Positions 23,720 to 34,475 of a stretch of DNA of 64,000 nucleotides are shown here, in pieces. The notes below the pieces were generated by a model. The model was not told the origin of the DNA. It did not search any database and saw nothing but the letters and a program-made list of their open reading frames with translations. This DNA is from Antitrichia curtipendula. Taxonomy: Eukaryota; Streptophyta; Bryopsida; Hypnales; Leucodontaceae. The stretch covers positions 6,448,001 to 6,512,000 of the forward strand of contig OX579637.1 of NCBI GenBank assembly GCA_951230915.1. Reading direction: 5' to 3'. Each line of letters begins with the position of its first letter. Positions within the stretch are counted from its first letter, which is position 1. Both the position numbers and the translations under genes were made by a program.

Positions 23720-24637
23720 CTGTGCTGGAGTTTGTCTCTGCAGTTTAATGTGAGAATTGGGTACTAACTTGTTGTGGTGGTCTTGCAGATGTATGGCCTC
23801 TTTTATTATGGGATTACCAAGCGGCATATATCTGAGAAGCATTAGGAGATGGCAAAGTTTGGCAATTCCTTGGACATCAACGACTTCTGCCATGAGAAGT
23901 CACCATACCTTCCAAGTTATGAACGTCTAAGCAACTTGTCAACTCCGGAACTAGATTCCAAGTCCATGCCGTCCAGAGCGGACACTATCGAATCCACAGA
24001 GAGGGAAGCCAAATTTGGTGGTGACGGTGGTGCCTCGAAACTTGGGATAAATGAGTTCGGGATAAACACCGAGATGGTCGGCGGCGACGATCTAGATGTT
24101 ATCATAACCAATGTCTAGGAGATGAATCGGTTGCCAGAATTGAACCCCTCTGGAGTTGAGGAAGAGGCAGACAATACGGAGCAGGTGGAGGTGATGGCCG
24201 CGGCAGAGGAGAAGAATAGAAAGAAGGGCAAGATGCCCATTGAGGGGATAGTGGCCATACACGATCTGAGTGATGTCGAAGAGTCCTACTCAAATCTGAA
24301 TGACATTGACTACAGGGATGCGGAGGTTGGCGAAGGGGGGCCCTCATCTGCCAACCATGAAGTGGATTCAGCTTTGGAGCTGCAACCTAAGCCTACTGCG
24401 GAGTCCGTTGCGCATCCAGTTCAGGGTCAAATAGTTCTTCTTCCAGTGAAGTAAGAGAACAAGGACTTCTGGAGGGAGCGGGCGGATAGGAAGGCAATAA
24501 AACGAGTAGAAGAGGAAGCCAGATGGGCAGCGGAGCAGTTGGAGAAGGAAATGCTCAAGGCGGAAGTAGAGAAACTCCGGAAAGAGAATGTCTCTCTCAA
24601 GACAATGACGCAGGATCCGTTACATCACAAAGTTTAG

Positions 24638-25280
24638 AACCTACAGATTGACAATGAATATTGCATGGTTACTGTTATTTCATGGGTGCGTACAATAATT
24701 TACAACTTATCGCATCGTTACGATGTACACAATTACTGCAAAAAATTGGCACTACTTTGTAATCAGTATTAACTATGTAACTTCTTTACAATCATCACAA
24801 GTGCGCAAAAGATACAATTTATGCATGAAAATTTATTATCTTTGCTGTGCATTTTCTGTGTGTTGAAATACACGAAAAATCCATGACAATAATGTCACTG
24901 CCATTTGCATTGCAATAAAACTTACTAACTGGTATCAATGTTTAAAAAATTATTGTCAATGTTCAAATGAAGATCACCAATCTAATTAACAATAATTCTT
25001 TACTTCATCGAATTTCTTGAATTTTATTTATTATGACTTGATTAATTGTATATAATCTAATGGCCATCAAATTCTAGCTTCAGTTGGATCCATTAGTAGG
25101 CCGCCAAGAAACTTGGAGACGTAGTGAAGGAACCACTTGACTAGAAATTGGTGAGAAATGTAAGCGGGGAGATCTCTTTTATTTTGAAATCCATCCAGTG
25201 ATCACTCAAACGATATGGGATAATTAGAAAATGAGAGTTGCACCACTCATTGTCAAAATGTAGGAATTAAGTTAAGACTA
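24638..25280. other. AT-rich spacer, no gene
   Basis: Spacer after the ParB-like gene, without 21-bp palindromes. Together with the fold-back and MITE that follow, it may be an insertion that separates two parts of the same larger element. Confidence 0.45.
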
Positions 25281-25620
25281 AAATTTCAGACCTCATTTAG
25301 GCATAGTATATTAGCTTTTTGAAAAAAACTTCAAGCTAAAAAAAGTTGGTAAATCAGGTTAAGTTTCATCTCTAAAAATCGTTTTGAGATTTGAAGCCTC
25401 CAATCAAAAATTATAGACAAATTTCAGAGAGGCGTTTGAAAGGAATTGTTTTTGACAATTTTAAACATCCTCTTTGAAACTTGTCCATAACTTTTGAGTG
25501 GAATATTGAAATGTCAAACGGATTTTTGGAAATGAAACTCAACTTAATTTTACAACTTGTTTTAATTCAAATTTTTTCTTAAATATTTATTCTACTATGC
25601 CTAAATGAGGTCTGATTTTC
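25281..25620. repeat. fold-back element with about 150-bp arms
   Basis: The arm beginning CCTCATTTAGGCATAGTA (25291) is repeated in reverse complement ending at 25610 (TACTATGCCTAAATGAGG). Similarity continues inward with about 75% identity by eye to the centre near 25450. No coding potential. Such fold-backs can give hairpin RNA precursors. Confidence 0.8.
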
Positions 25621-25659
25621 TACTTTGAACACAATTCCTGCTTTTCAATTGACTTAGTA

Positions 25660-25961
25660 CATTACAAAAAATTTCAGCCCTGGAAAAGGCTGCTAACAGC
25701 TCATTTTTGGCCCCCTTGTGGTGCAATTACAGGAAAAATAATTTTTTATTTATTTTTTAAATAATTTTTTATAAAAAATAATAATTATAAATAATAATAA
25801 AATAAAAAAAATATTTAAAAAATAAAAAAATCTGACAGAACGCTGACGTGGTCGAAATTCGACCACGTCAGCGATTTCAGTTCAGAAGGGGATTTCTCTC
25901 TACTTGCACCTGGGGGGTGCAGAATTCACAGCCTTTTCCAAGGCTGATATTTTTTGTAATG
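25660..25961. mobile_element. MITE-like element with 33-bp terminal inverted repeats
   Basis: The left end starts CATTACAAAAAATTTCAGCC and the right end is its reverse complement; over 33 bp I count two mismatches. The interior is an AT-only tract plus a strong hairpin. It has no ORF, so it is non-autonomous. I could not see a clear target-site duplication, so the exact ends and superfamily are open. Confidence 0.65.
25841..25873. repeat. perfect hairpin, 16-bp arms, 1-nt loop
   Basis: CGCTGACGTGGTCGAA is followed by A and its exact reverse complement. It sits inside the MITE-like element and contains TGACGTGG, an ACGT core of the kind bound by plant bZIP factors. Any such use is speculation. 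Confidence 0.9.
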
Positions 25962-26666
25962 ACTAAAATCGTGAAAGAAAAAAAAAAATGCAATGCTAGT
26001 ACAATAACTATGCACAGACATGATGTTGTATGATTACTGCACTAATTTTGTATGTCTAAAATAAGCGCTAATGTTGCACGATATCAATCACCCATCGCTA
26101 AAACACTAAAGTCATACAGATTTTGTTACACATAGTTATCGTACAACTTCAACATTTCAAATTCAAATATGAATGACATGCTTGAACCACATTGTAGTCT
26201 TGAATGGAAATATCGTGTTGTAATAATATTTTTTAATGAACGAATGTAACATGAAAGCAATGCCCGACGATAATCGTACGATTACTAGTGACAATTCGTG
26301 ACAGAGGAACTTTGTGATGTAGTCTCTCAATCCATTCAACAGATGAGTTCCAGATCTCCACAAAACTCCGTCTAGAAGTCGAAATCAGCCAACACCTAGC
26401 ATTATCCTCGAGGCGAAGATAATGCTGCTTCACCTCAGGACCATATTCAGCGAACAACCTTGGTTGATACCTCGAAGGATCTTCACATCGAAGGTAATGT
26501 TGTCTCTCATCCTACCTTGGATGATGACAGTACTAGACATGCGTTTGCTAAGCCGACACTACCGGATGTCCGACGGGAGGAACAAGTGTATGACAAGATA
26601 TTGGACCAGACCGGACCAGCAAGACGTGAAGATGAATCGGGTTATCTTTGATGCGAGGATAACTAA
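25962..26666. other. spacer with two palindromes and coding debris
   Basis: 21-bp palindromes lie at 26402-26422 and 26642-26662. Between them, 26460-26651 is open in one frame with protein-like composition (DTSKDLHIEGNVVSHPTLDD) and may be a further 5' exon of the FCP1-like gene. I could not fix its borders. Confidence 0.4.
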
Positions 26667-28246
26667 AGTCGGCTCGTTGATATCGGACTCCAAGGGGAGT
26701 TAGTGCCGAAGACGCAAGAGGAAGGTGAGATTGTTGCGGATCCGGTACCACTTGCGATTGCCTCTCCAAACCACAATATGGTGGTTGAATTCAAGAACCC
26801 GCCTGACGAAGAGGAGAGCTTGGACTACGGGGATTACATGGACGAAGAAATGTCCAACATGGATCTCGAGTCAGGTACAGTCTCCAGCATCTTCAGACCC
26901 CTACAATTATTCATGAGTCTGTCCATTGGGATGTAATGGATGTTCGTCTTGTGGGTTTCTCATGAGGGATCTCTTATGTCGATTCATTATGATTGACAGG
27001 AGGGAATGGGTAGTCTCTGATTGTTTGGCGTCGACAAACTGCTCTCTGTGATTTTGTCTTGTGGAATAGTGTACATACTCGAGTGAAGTGTGGTGAATAC
27101 TGTAACCAAATTGGATAGTAACTCATCAAAACCGGTAGACTGGATGTATCTTAATTACTTGAGAAATAAATATACGGGGCACTATTCTTTGGTGAATTTT
27201 GTGTCTAATGGATTCATTTTGACCATGTTTGTGCTCAAAGCCAAAAAATGTGAGTGTGCTTCAACCGTTGCTACTCTAACTACCTTTTACCAGAGGGGTT
27301 CTGCAGTCACTTAGTGGGGTTAAGTATTGTTTGCCGTTTTATGAGTCACTTGATTCCGCATTTCAACAGGTAACTACATATCTTTTTTGTTTTGTTTGAT
27401 CAAGGAGTAGCAAGGAAGCGTAGAGAGAGAGTGCCGCGGAGTGTGTCCTCGCTAGTTCCTCAACCGTGGCAGAAGTGGTTGAACGTTGTATTTGATTTGA
27501 ACGGAGTATTGTGTGAGTCCTTGTTTCAAAAGTCATTTTTGAAACAACGGCATCACACAGTGCACGAGAATATATTCTCCGACTGAATCCCCACTATCAT
27601 TGAGCCCAAGGCCGTCTTCGTTCGTCCCAACATGAGGGAATTCTTAGACGAGCTTTCTAGGATCACGAATCGCATTGTAGTCTGGAGCTCCATATTGAAG
27701 AAGACTGTGGAACCTGTCGCTAGTTTCCTATTCCAAAACAACAAGGCGCCATTTGATATCCTAGGCCAAGAACAGTGCAAGATGATAGAAGTGTCCAAGG
27801 GGGAATACCTTAAACAGACTAGGTGCCCTTGGAAGTACCTGCTTCTCAAAGTGCTTGAAGAGCAATTGTTCTTAGACCCGGATGATCCAACGTCCTTTAA
27901 CAAGGACAATACTCTTCTCATTGACGACTCTCCGCAAAAGAGCATCTTTAATGAGAACGGGAATGCGATATTCCTTGAGAGTTGGAATCATGAGAGGCGT
28001 AGGGACAAAGTATTGTTGGGCAGTTTGGTTCCATGGTTGAGACGACTTCATGAGGAATGTCCTCTTGGTTGCTTGCGCGAGTTTGTTGATGCAAACCGCA
28101 TTGGCGTGCCCCCCTTGTCTCTTGAGTCCCATCTTGCGGGTGGAGTATTAGGCAGCATGAAGAAGTCCACCAATAATTTTGGGTCCCGTTTTGTCTTGCC
28201 AGAGATGAAACTAGTGATTGAGCCGGAGAGACGTAGGAAAAAATAG
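26667..28246 (+). pseudogene. FCP1-homology (HAD superfamily) phosphatase-like protein
   Basis: Exon about 26667-26874 (acidic) joins in phase 1 to exon 27405-28246. The product carries the ordered HAD/FCP1 signatures: VVFDLNGVLC (about 27485, motif I), VFVRPNMREFLDELSRITNR then IVVWSS (about 27680, motif II) and NTLLIDDSPQKS (about 27910, motif III). FCP1-type enzymes dephosphorylate serine, for example on the RNA polymerase II tail. Here the second motif I aspartate is Asn (DLN), a change I associate with a plant and fungal subfamily of doubtful activity. TGA 27584-27586 lies in frame inside motif I-II and is one transition from CGA. It sits between the ParB-like and DUF7869 genes, with palindromes on both sides, so it is probably an element-borne copy rather than a host phosphatase. 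Confidence 0.65.
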
Positions 28247-28382
28247 TACTTCTGCATATATTTGTCGATTGTAGAAAGCATTGTACATATTGTGAATACA
28301 AATTATTATGTAAATTTCATTCATGCGTATTAATAAAATTTTGAAGTTCCATGTTTTGATTTCATGTTTTTTCTATGTTGAG

Positions 28383-28522
28383 TTATCTTTGGGTGAAGGA
28401 TAAATTCTAGTCTTTGAGATTTTGTTCTTTTTGGTTGGAGAATAATTGTGGAGGCTTTGTCTTATCAATGAATTGAAGATATTAACTATGTAAGTAGTTT
28501 GTTATCTTTGAACCAAGGATAA
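28383..28522. repeat. two 21-bp palindromes between genes
   Basis: Copies lie at 28383-28403 and 28502-28522, in the spacer between the FCP1-like gene and the next ORF. Confidence 0.8.
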
Positions 28523-28572
28523 ATTGTGTAAGATTATGTACTCTCCATTTTCTTCAAGTTGGAGGGTCCGTA

Positions 28573-29501
28573 ATGCACCTGTTGCAACAAAGACAACCGC
28601 TCAACACTAGGAGCTTGTTGTCTGGATCGGATGCACCCATGTCTAGGAAATCCGAGTCGGTTGAAGGAGGTTCTTGCCGTTCTCTTATCCTAGGCCTTCT
28701 CTTCTCGGCTCTTCAACCGACGCGACTTCCGCAGCCATTGACTTCTCCAAGGTGAATGTGGAGGAAAGCGTGGTCGGCAGCCCACCCAGTAGAGGATCAA
28801 TGAGGAGCCCGATTTGCTCGCCTTCACCTGTAAAGAGGAGTGACTTCATTCCTAATCGATTGCGCTTGCAATCGCCAACGCTACGAACTTCAAACACCCC
28901 ACATAGGAAACTATATGTAGATGAAGAACACTAGGCGGTGGATCCTCACCTTGAGGATGGACTAAAATCATCTGCAGCGGTTGCATATCACCCTCTACAG
29001 GGTGATGATTACAAAACAGATTCCATAGGAAGAGGTTGCAAGAGGAAGGTCCCATCGGGTGCATGCAATGCAAGTCAGGTCCCGCGCATTGCTGAGATTA
29101 TTGGCTCCATTCCTTCCAAATCCGTGGGAGGCGGATCTTTGCCTTCTAGAGTACCTATATCCCACTGAACAATTCTTCAAAACTTTTGAGGGTCAAATTA
29201 CACACAATCAACAACAACTGCTGATCCGTACATAAGTACTACCTATAGACCATTTCCAAGGCCGCCTTGTCGAAGTTGCAGATCTCTTTCTAATGATGGC
29301 ACAGCTAGAAGTGAACGCAAGCGACGGAGAGAAGTGAAGGAACTAATGCTAATGGGCATGTTTGGCCACGTCCTTTCTGTGAGTGAAGATCCAAGGCCTT
29401 CTCGACGTAAGGATATCCTTAGAGGGTTGAGCAAGTTGAAAGCTGTAGAGGCAGCCAATGAAGCAGCAAAAAGTTGTTCCTCCACCAAGAATGATGGCTA
29501 G
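28573..29501 (+). pseudogene. basic, Ser/Pro-rich disordered protein, function unknown
   Basis: From about 28670 one frame runs to TAG 29499-29501, interrupted by TAG 28932-28934, TGA 29166-29168 and TGA 29187-29189. The 5' part (from ATG 28573) is in another frame and joins by a one-base shift near 28670. The product is Ser/Pro/Arg-rich and low in complexity, and ends in a basic helix (SERKRRREVKELMLMGMFGH). I do not recognise it. Same strand, palindromes upstream and the same style of decay suggest it is part of the surrounding element. Confidence 0.4.
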
Positions 29502-30000
29502 TGGATTAGTTCCCTTTTGGAATGCAATGAATTTTGTATAGCATCCATTACTATTAATAGAATATTCATTCACATACATTTTTTAGAAAAGGCAAAGGCT
29601 TCATGAGCACATGGCCTTCATATTTTTACATTATCATATTCAATCATTAGAATTACAGGAGTGATTTCATTTCCTAGACATTGTGGTATATATAAACGAG
29701 ATAAATTGGTTCATATGTAGATGGGATCTCAAGTAGATTCATGTTCTTCAATGTAAATTGACTACTTGAGTTGTTATAAATGTTACATACTTTTTGACCA
29801 CCCATTTGGAATTCCATTTTGCATTGTTTGAGTTTGTGATTGCTCTAAGCTTTGATAAAATGGAACAAAAACTTATCTTTGTGGCCATTTTAAAATAACA
29901 ATCTCTTGATTAATTGTTGGTAAGGCTGTCCATATTTATCTTTGCCTCCAACAACTTATCTTTGAAAAGAAGGAACTTAGGTTCTCATACTGACCAGTTC
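29502..30000. other. AT-rich spacer
   Basis: No gene is supported. Half-palindromes (TTATCTTTG) occur near 29937 and 29957. It ends at the left copy of a 28-bp direct repeat. Confidence 0.5.
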
Positions 30001-30028
30001 GTCTCATTTTAATGAATATGGCCTTTAA

Positions 30029-31634
30029 CATAAAACGGGCAACGAGAATGTCAACGTCTCCTAAAGCAAGGAGATACTTCTCCCCTGGATTTCAAACAAT
30101 TTGAACTTCCCGCTCAATTTATCCCACCAAATGCTCCACTGTCTCTCTCTCACGAATTTCCCATGTCGCCCATCTTGGTTTCCACTCTTTCCCTGCTCCA
30201 GTCATCCTTCTTTTCTTAAGAACATTGCTACTACGCCTTGTGTGAACATTGTTTTCTCTATTTGTGTTGAAGAAACTGGTGGTTTGACGGCGGTTAAGGA
30301 TTGCTTGGGTTCACGCAAGTTAGGAGGTCTTTGTGTTTTGTTTGTATATTATACATTTTCGGTTTCATGTCAATGATTCAGTCACTAGAAGTTGAAGGTC
30401 TTCAATCGTATTGTTATACAAAGATATAATGATATGATTGCCACCAATCGTTTAGAAGAGGTTGTTTTGAATGTGGAGCACTGGAATTGCAGAATTGCTA
30501 TTGGTAATGCAGAGTTTGGAGTGCGCACTACTCATCGGGGTTTTTGCCGTAAATAACGGAGGAGAGTTGTTCAAGTTGAAACGGTAAGCCGTTAGCTTCG
30601 AGTCAAGGATAACATAGATTAGGAATGACTACTCGAATTATCATCGACTCGAAGATAAATCTCTTTAGATTACATTAATAATGAGTAAAAATGGACGAAA
30701 AAGAAGTACTATGGATATTTCTGAGTGGTAATAGTTATCTTCGACTTGAAGATAAATGTGTTACTAAGGTATTCAGTCTTAGAAATCTGATGTTGTACAA
30801 AAAATGGACTCCGGGAAGATGAAATTTGATTCCTAGAATTTCTTGACATGTGCGGCTTCAGATTTTGGGTCTGTCTATTTTTGAGTCGAAGATAATTTCA
30901 TTGATGTTTAGACATTGAAAATCAGTTCGGATGGATGATCGTTCTCAGAAAAATCTATAAAGTATCTTAATATTCTAGGTTATCCTAGAGTCAAAGATAA
31001 CTGTCTTACCTTCTATAATTATCATCCATAAATAATCTTCTAGATAGATATTTTAATACTTCTGAATATTATCTTTGAATCGAAGATAATCCTAACATAT
31101 AGGTTAGGCTCCATTTTTCAATCCAGTATTTCTTAATGTATATTGGAAACACAATAAACTATCTGTTCTTGGTATTCAGATTTATCTTCGACTTGAAGGT
31201 AAATTTAATTACTTAGATGTTCTTAGAAATTCTACACTAATAAAGAATCTGTACATACCATGTTGAATCTGTATACAGAATGTTCACAATGGACTTGTAT
31301 TTTTTGTTGAATTCCTTATCTTGATTCAATGATAATAATCTCTACTTCAATTCATTACTTCTTTTTCACTAATCTGTGGGCTTCCATCTAATGTTTTGAA
31401 TCTTTCTAAAACATATTCATTTTCAAGTAATAGCTCGATTTTCTTCTTTCGACGGTCTACTCACTACATTTCTATTCTTATAATTTGTATATACGACTGC
31501 ATACACTCATTCACTATTATTCAACATATCATATATTCTATCATATGATAATCTATAGTTTTAATTATGTTTTATCTTCGACTCGAGGATGTATCCCACT
31601 GTTAAAATCTAATTCTTGCTCTATTGCTTGCAGA
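30029..31634 (+). promoter_or_regulatory. 5' region of DUF7869 copy 1, with palindromes
   Basis: About 30040-30240 aligns with the reverse complement of 63940-63760, in front of copy 2 (shared AATGTCAACG, GGAGATACT.CTCCCCTG, TTCCCGCT and a CTCTCTCTC tract). This suggests a conserved promoter or first exon. Palindromes follow at 30592, 30638, 30735, 30875, 30980, 31069, 31182 and 31572. A splice acceptor (TTGCTTGCAG) ends at 31633, just before the ATG, so the palindromes probably lie in a long 5' intron. Confidence 0.55.
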
Positions 31635-34475
31635 ATGGACACTCCTGATGCCAACAAGTTTACAGCTTCACTTCCAACTTTGCCACCAGGTGTTGCACCT
31701 TGTGAAGGGATCCCACGTGCTTCATGGTTCACCAAGTCTGTCACACCCAAAAATGAAGCGGGGGTAGAAGTGGCTAAAGGGATTTGCTACAATGTTGATG
31801 CGGATCTTATCATCGACATGAATGGGGAGCCACTCGATGATGACCGGGTTGCAGTTCATATTGCAGAGTGTTTGTATGAGGAAGATTTTCCTTTGAAGCG
31901 GATGTGGTCAATGCATTCTTGGCACATTTCCAGGGTGTACTTGAACGGTGCTAGTCTGTATGATCACGAGCAAACTTATCTCTATAGAACCACTGTCAAC
32001 GGATCCGGACGGCGTGTTGGAACCGGAGTTCGTTCCTATGAGAGTTTGCGGGTGCAAAAAGAACCTTGTACTCTCCCCCAAAAAGAAGTCCTTACCCCAC
32101 AGTCAATCGCTGAGGTTTCAAGCAAAGAGTGTTGCAGCAAGAATTGTGTACAACCATTTCCGAGAGGGCAAATTGAAGTCATTCAATCTCTTATGTATGT
32201 TGATGGTGGAGTATACAGTCGAAAGTCGCGTATGCTTGATGTCCATGGCCAAACCCACGTTGACGAATATGGAAGGGATATGATCACTTTGGCAAAACAC
32301 AAAGTTTGTCCCGCCACTTGGTACCACATTCATGGAGTATCCAAGGCTACATATTACAGATATAAGGAAAAAGCCATGAGGCAGGACAAGCCTGAGCATC
32401 ATGGTAACTTGGGGATGAAGAAGCCTCGGACACACACTCTGCAAGCTACAGCCACTCTTCGATTGTTGATGGAAAACGAAGCCGATGCAATGCCACACAA
32501 AACAAGAACCCTCGAGTCTGGAGAAAGAGTCCCTTCCATGGTCCTACCATCTGGATTTCATTGGAAAGACAAGTTGCCCGAGATCAACAACGTGAATTCG
32601 GCATTTCAATTGCAACATATTTCGACCAGCGGATTGAGCAACATCCGACGACAATCTTTTCCAGAGTATTCTCCAAAGGCCCAAGGTGATAGTTTTGCTC
32701 GTTGTGGGTATTGCGATCGGTATAAACAATTAAAGAATGCTTGCACGCTAGGATCGAGGACTCAAGCCATTTGGATCAAGCAATTGGAAGTGCACCTTGT
32801 GGGACAAAAGGCTCACAGGAACCTGTATTATGGGAATCGAGGAATATTTGAAATGTATCCTGAAAAGATGTTGACCATAATCCATAACAAGATGGATCAC
32901 TCCAAGACGGCTTCTCCCCGTTTCTCTCACAAGAGCAAGGGAAACAATTCTTACATGAAGATGCTTATCGTTGTTACGGGCATGATCGCTCATGGGCATG
33001 GAGATCTGCGATATACAAACTATGGCTTGGACATCTTCCCAACGGACTCCAACCATACCATTGGGTCCACTGCAAAATTGTTGCGAGATGTGGAGTTCCA
33101 ACCTAAGCATTCATCTCGTGAACTTTTTGTAGGATCTCACCGTTGTGAACTAACAGAGGCTTTATTAGCAAGCTCAAAGATTTGTACGGATTTCCTTTGA
33201 TCTCCCCCTGAAGAGGTGGTTGAAGCTAAACTTCTTCCTGCAACATTGACTCTTCAACTTGACAATGCTTCAGGTGACAACAAAAATCGGTAGGTTTTTG
33301 CATTTTGCTCTCTTCTAGTCTACAGAGCTATTTCTCGGAAGATTTACATCAATTTCTTCATTGTTGGACACACTCATGAAGATATTGATGCTTTATTCGG
33401 TCGGTAGAGCACAAAATTGAAGACTAATGACTACCCCACACTTCCAAGGTTGATGAAGTCTTCCATGGATTGTGAAACCCAACTCGTAATTCCTCACCTC
33501 ATCGAGAAGGTTCTAGACTTCAAGTGATTTGTTGAAGGATTCCTGAGTACGGGCGATGATTCTCTCCAGGGTCATTCTCAAGCACAACAGTTCAAGTTTT
33601 ACAAGGATTCCAACGGGTGGCCCTTAATGCAATACAAGATCCTTTATACGGATGTGGATTGGTTGCCAAAAGAAGGTGGAGGAATTTGCTTGTGGAAAGA
33701 GACAACAGATGGGGGCCCCAAAGTACCAAGCGGTAGTCCTTTACCTTTGGCACCTCAACACATGCGTTGCTTTGATGAGATTTGTAAGGGTTTAGATGGG
33801 TACATTGCATTATGGGGGGCAATGGCTAATCAAGACTTGTCTGGAGAGTTTCGAAGGAAGAATGAGCCAGTGCGGAGATATTGGGAAGGTGTGAGAAGCG
33901 CTCTCAATGCACTGCTTGTGGTGCGTGAGACACTACGGGATAGATTTTGGCCAAATTCTCGAATTGACGAGGAGGTAGAAGATCAATACCTCGACGACGG
34001 TCAAATGCGTGAGGAGTTTGCGGAAGATGTCCCCTTTGTTGGTCATAGGCGTGACCGTCCATATCCTTCATTTCGTGTTGGCCGTGATGTGTATGCGGGT
34101 TATTTAGTTGCGGTACGACCAGCTGATGGTGACCTTCGTCCATTTTGGCTGGCATGGGCACTTACCAATCCAAATCCGGATCCATGGCATGTCAATTCCA
34201 TTCAGCTACAGTATTGGACGCCTACATCATTTCAACACACTAATGAAGACATATATGTTGGGTGGGATACAAAACAAGGAAATTCTTGGTGCGAGGACAT
34301 CGATATCTCTCCGAGTTGGACGCATACGGACTGTATTATGACTACTTAGAAGGCATGTATGAGGGAAGGGAGTTCTAATCCTAAAATCAAAATTCCCAAA
34401 CATCAAATTGCTATTATCAAGGCATCGGTAGAAGCTTATGTGCTTGGAGAAAGCAATTATACATCTTCAGAGTGA
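31635..34475 (+). pseudogene. DUF7869-type transposon protein, copy 1 (full length)
   Basis: One frame of 947 codons runs from ATG 31635 to TGA 34473-34475. The N-terminal half carries CCSKNCVQPFPRGQIEVI, a segment HIHGVSKATYYRYKEK that looks like a helix-turn-helix, and a CGYCDRYKQLK zinc-like pair. The second half carries MDHSKTASPRFSHKS, VTGMIAHGHGD, LQLDNASGDNKNR and IVGHTHEDIDALF, which in order resemble a D-D-E/D RNase H-fold catalytic core. Premature stops are at 33198 (TGA), 33291 (TAG), 33405 (TAG), 33525 (TGA) and 34347 (TAG). In copy 2 the codons matching 33291, 33405 and 34347 are TGG (Trp), so these three are G-to-A changes. It is probably the transposase of the palindrome-bearing element. 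Family call is confident, function inferred. Confidence 0.75.

Larger units (their letters stand above)
20596..24637 (+). pseudogene. ParB/sulfiredoxin-like plus methyltransferase-like multidomain protein, decayed
   Basis: Exons are 20596-22017, 22234-23506 and 23789-24637, joined in phase 0 at GT-AG borders. Near residue 370 the motif DGNFYIINGQHSIIASK resembles the nucleotide-binding signature of the ParB/sulfiredoxin fold (family consensus about DGxHRxxA). Just before and across the last junction, ENIIGIYTGSKFMIAAK then MYGLFYYGI resembles the AdoMet-binding FxGxGTT...A..GR.fiGiE motif of DNA N6/N4 methyltransferases, but key glycines and the DPPY motif are not evident. The C-terminus is acidic, then a coiled coil. 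Lesions: stops at 20740, 20818, 21931, 22767, 22995, 23843, 24116 and 24452, and frameshifts near 22562 and 23215. Both introns carry the 21-bp palindromes. The exon chain is well supported; the domain names are tentative and need structure-based search. Confidence 0.45.

Noticed and set aside
19904..31592. CRISPR-like array
   Set aside because: The palindromes are irregularly spaced (37 bp to over 2 kb), vary in sequence, lie in introns of a plant genome and have no cas genes.
6054..34475. An alternative genetic code or programmed readthrough to explain in-frame stops
   Set aside because: All three stop codons appear in frame and the two DUF7869 copies have stops at different places. Frameshifts also occur, and the SUVR gene has a normal terminal stop with no internal ones. 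Decay explains this better.
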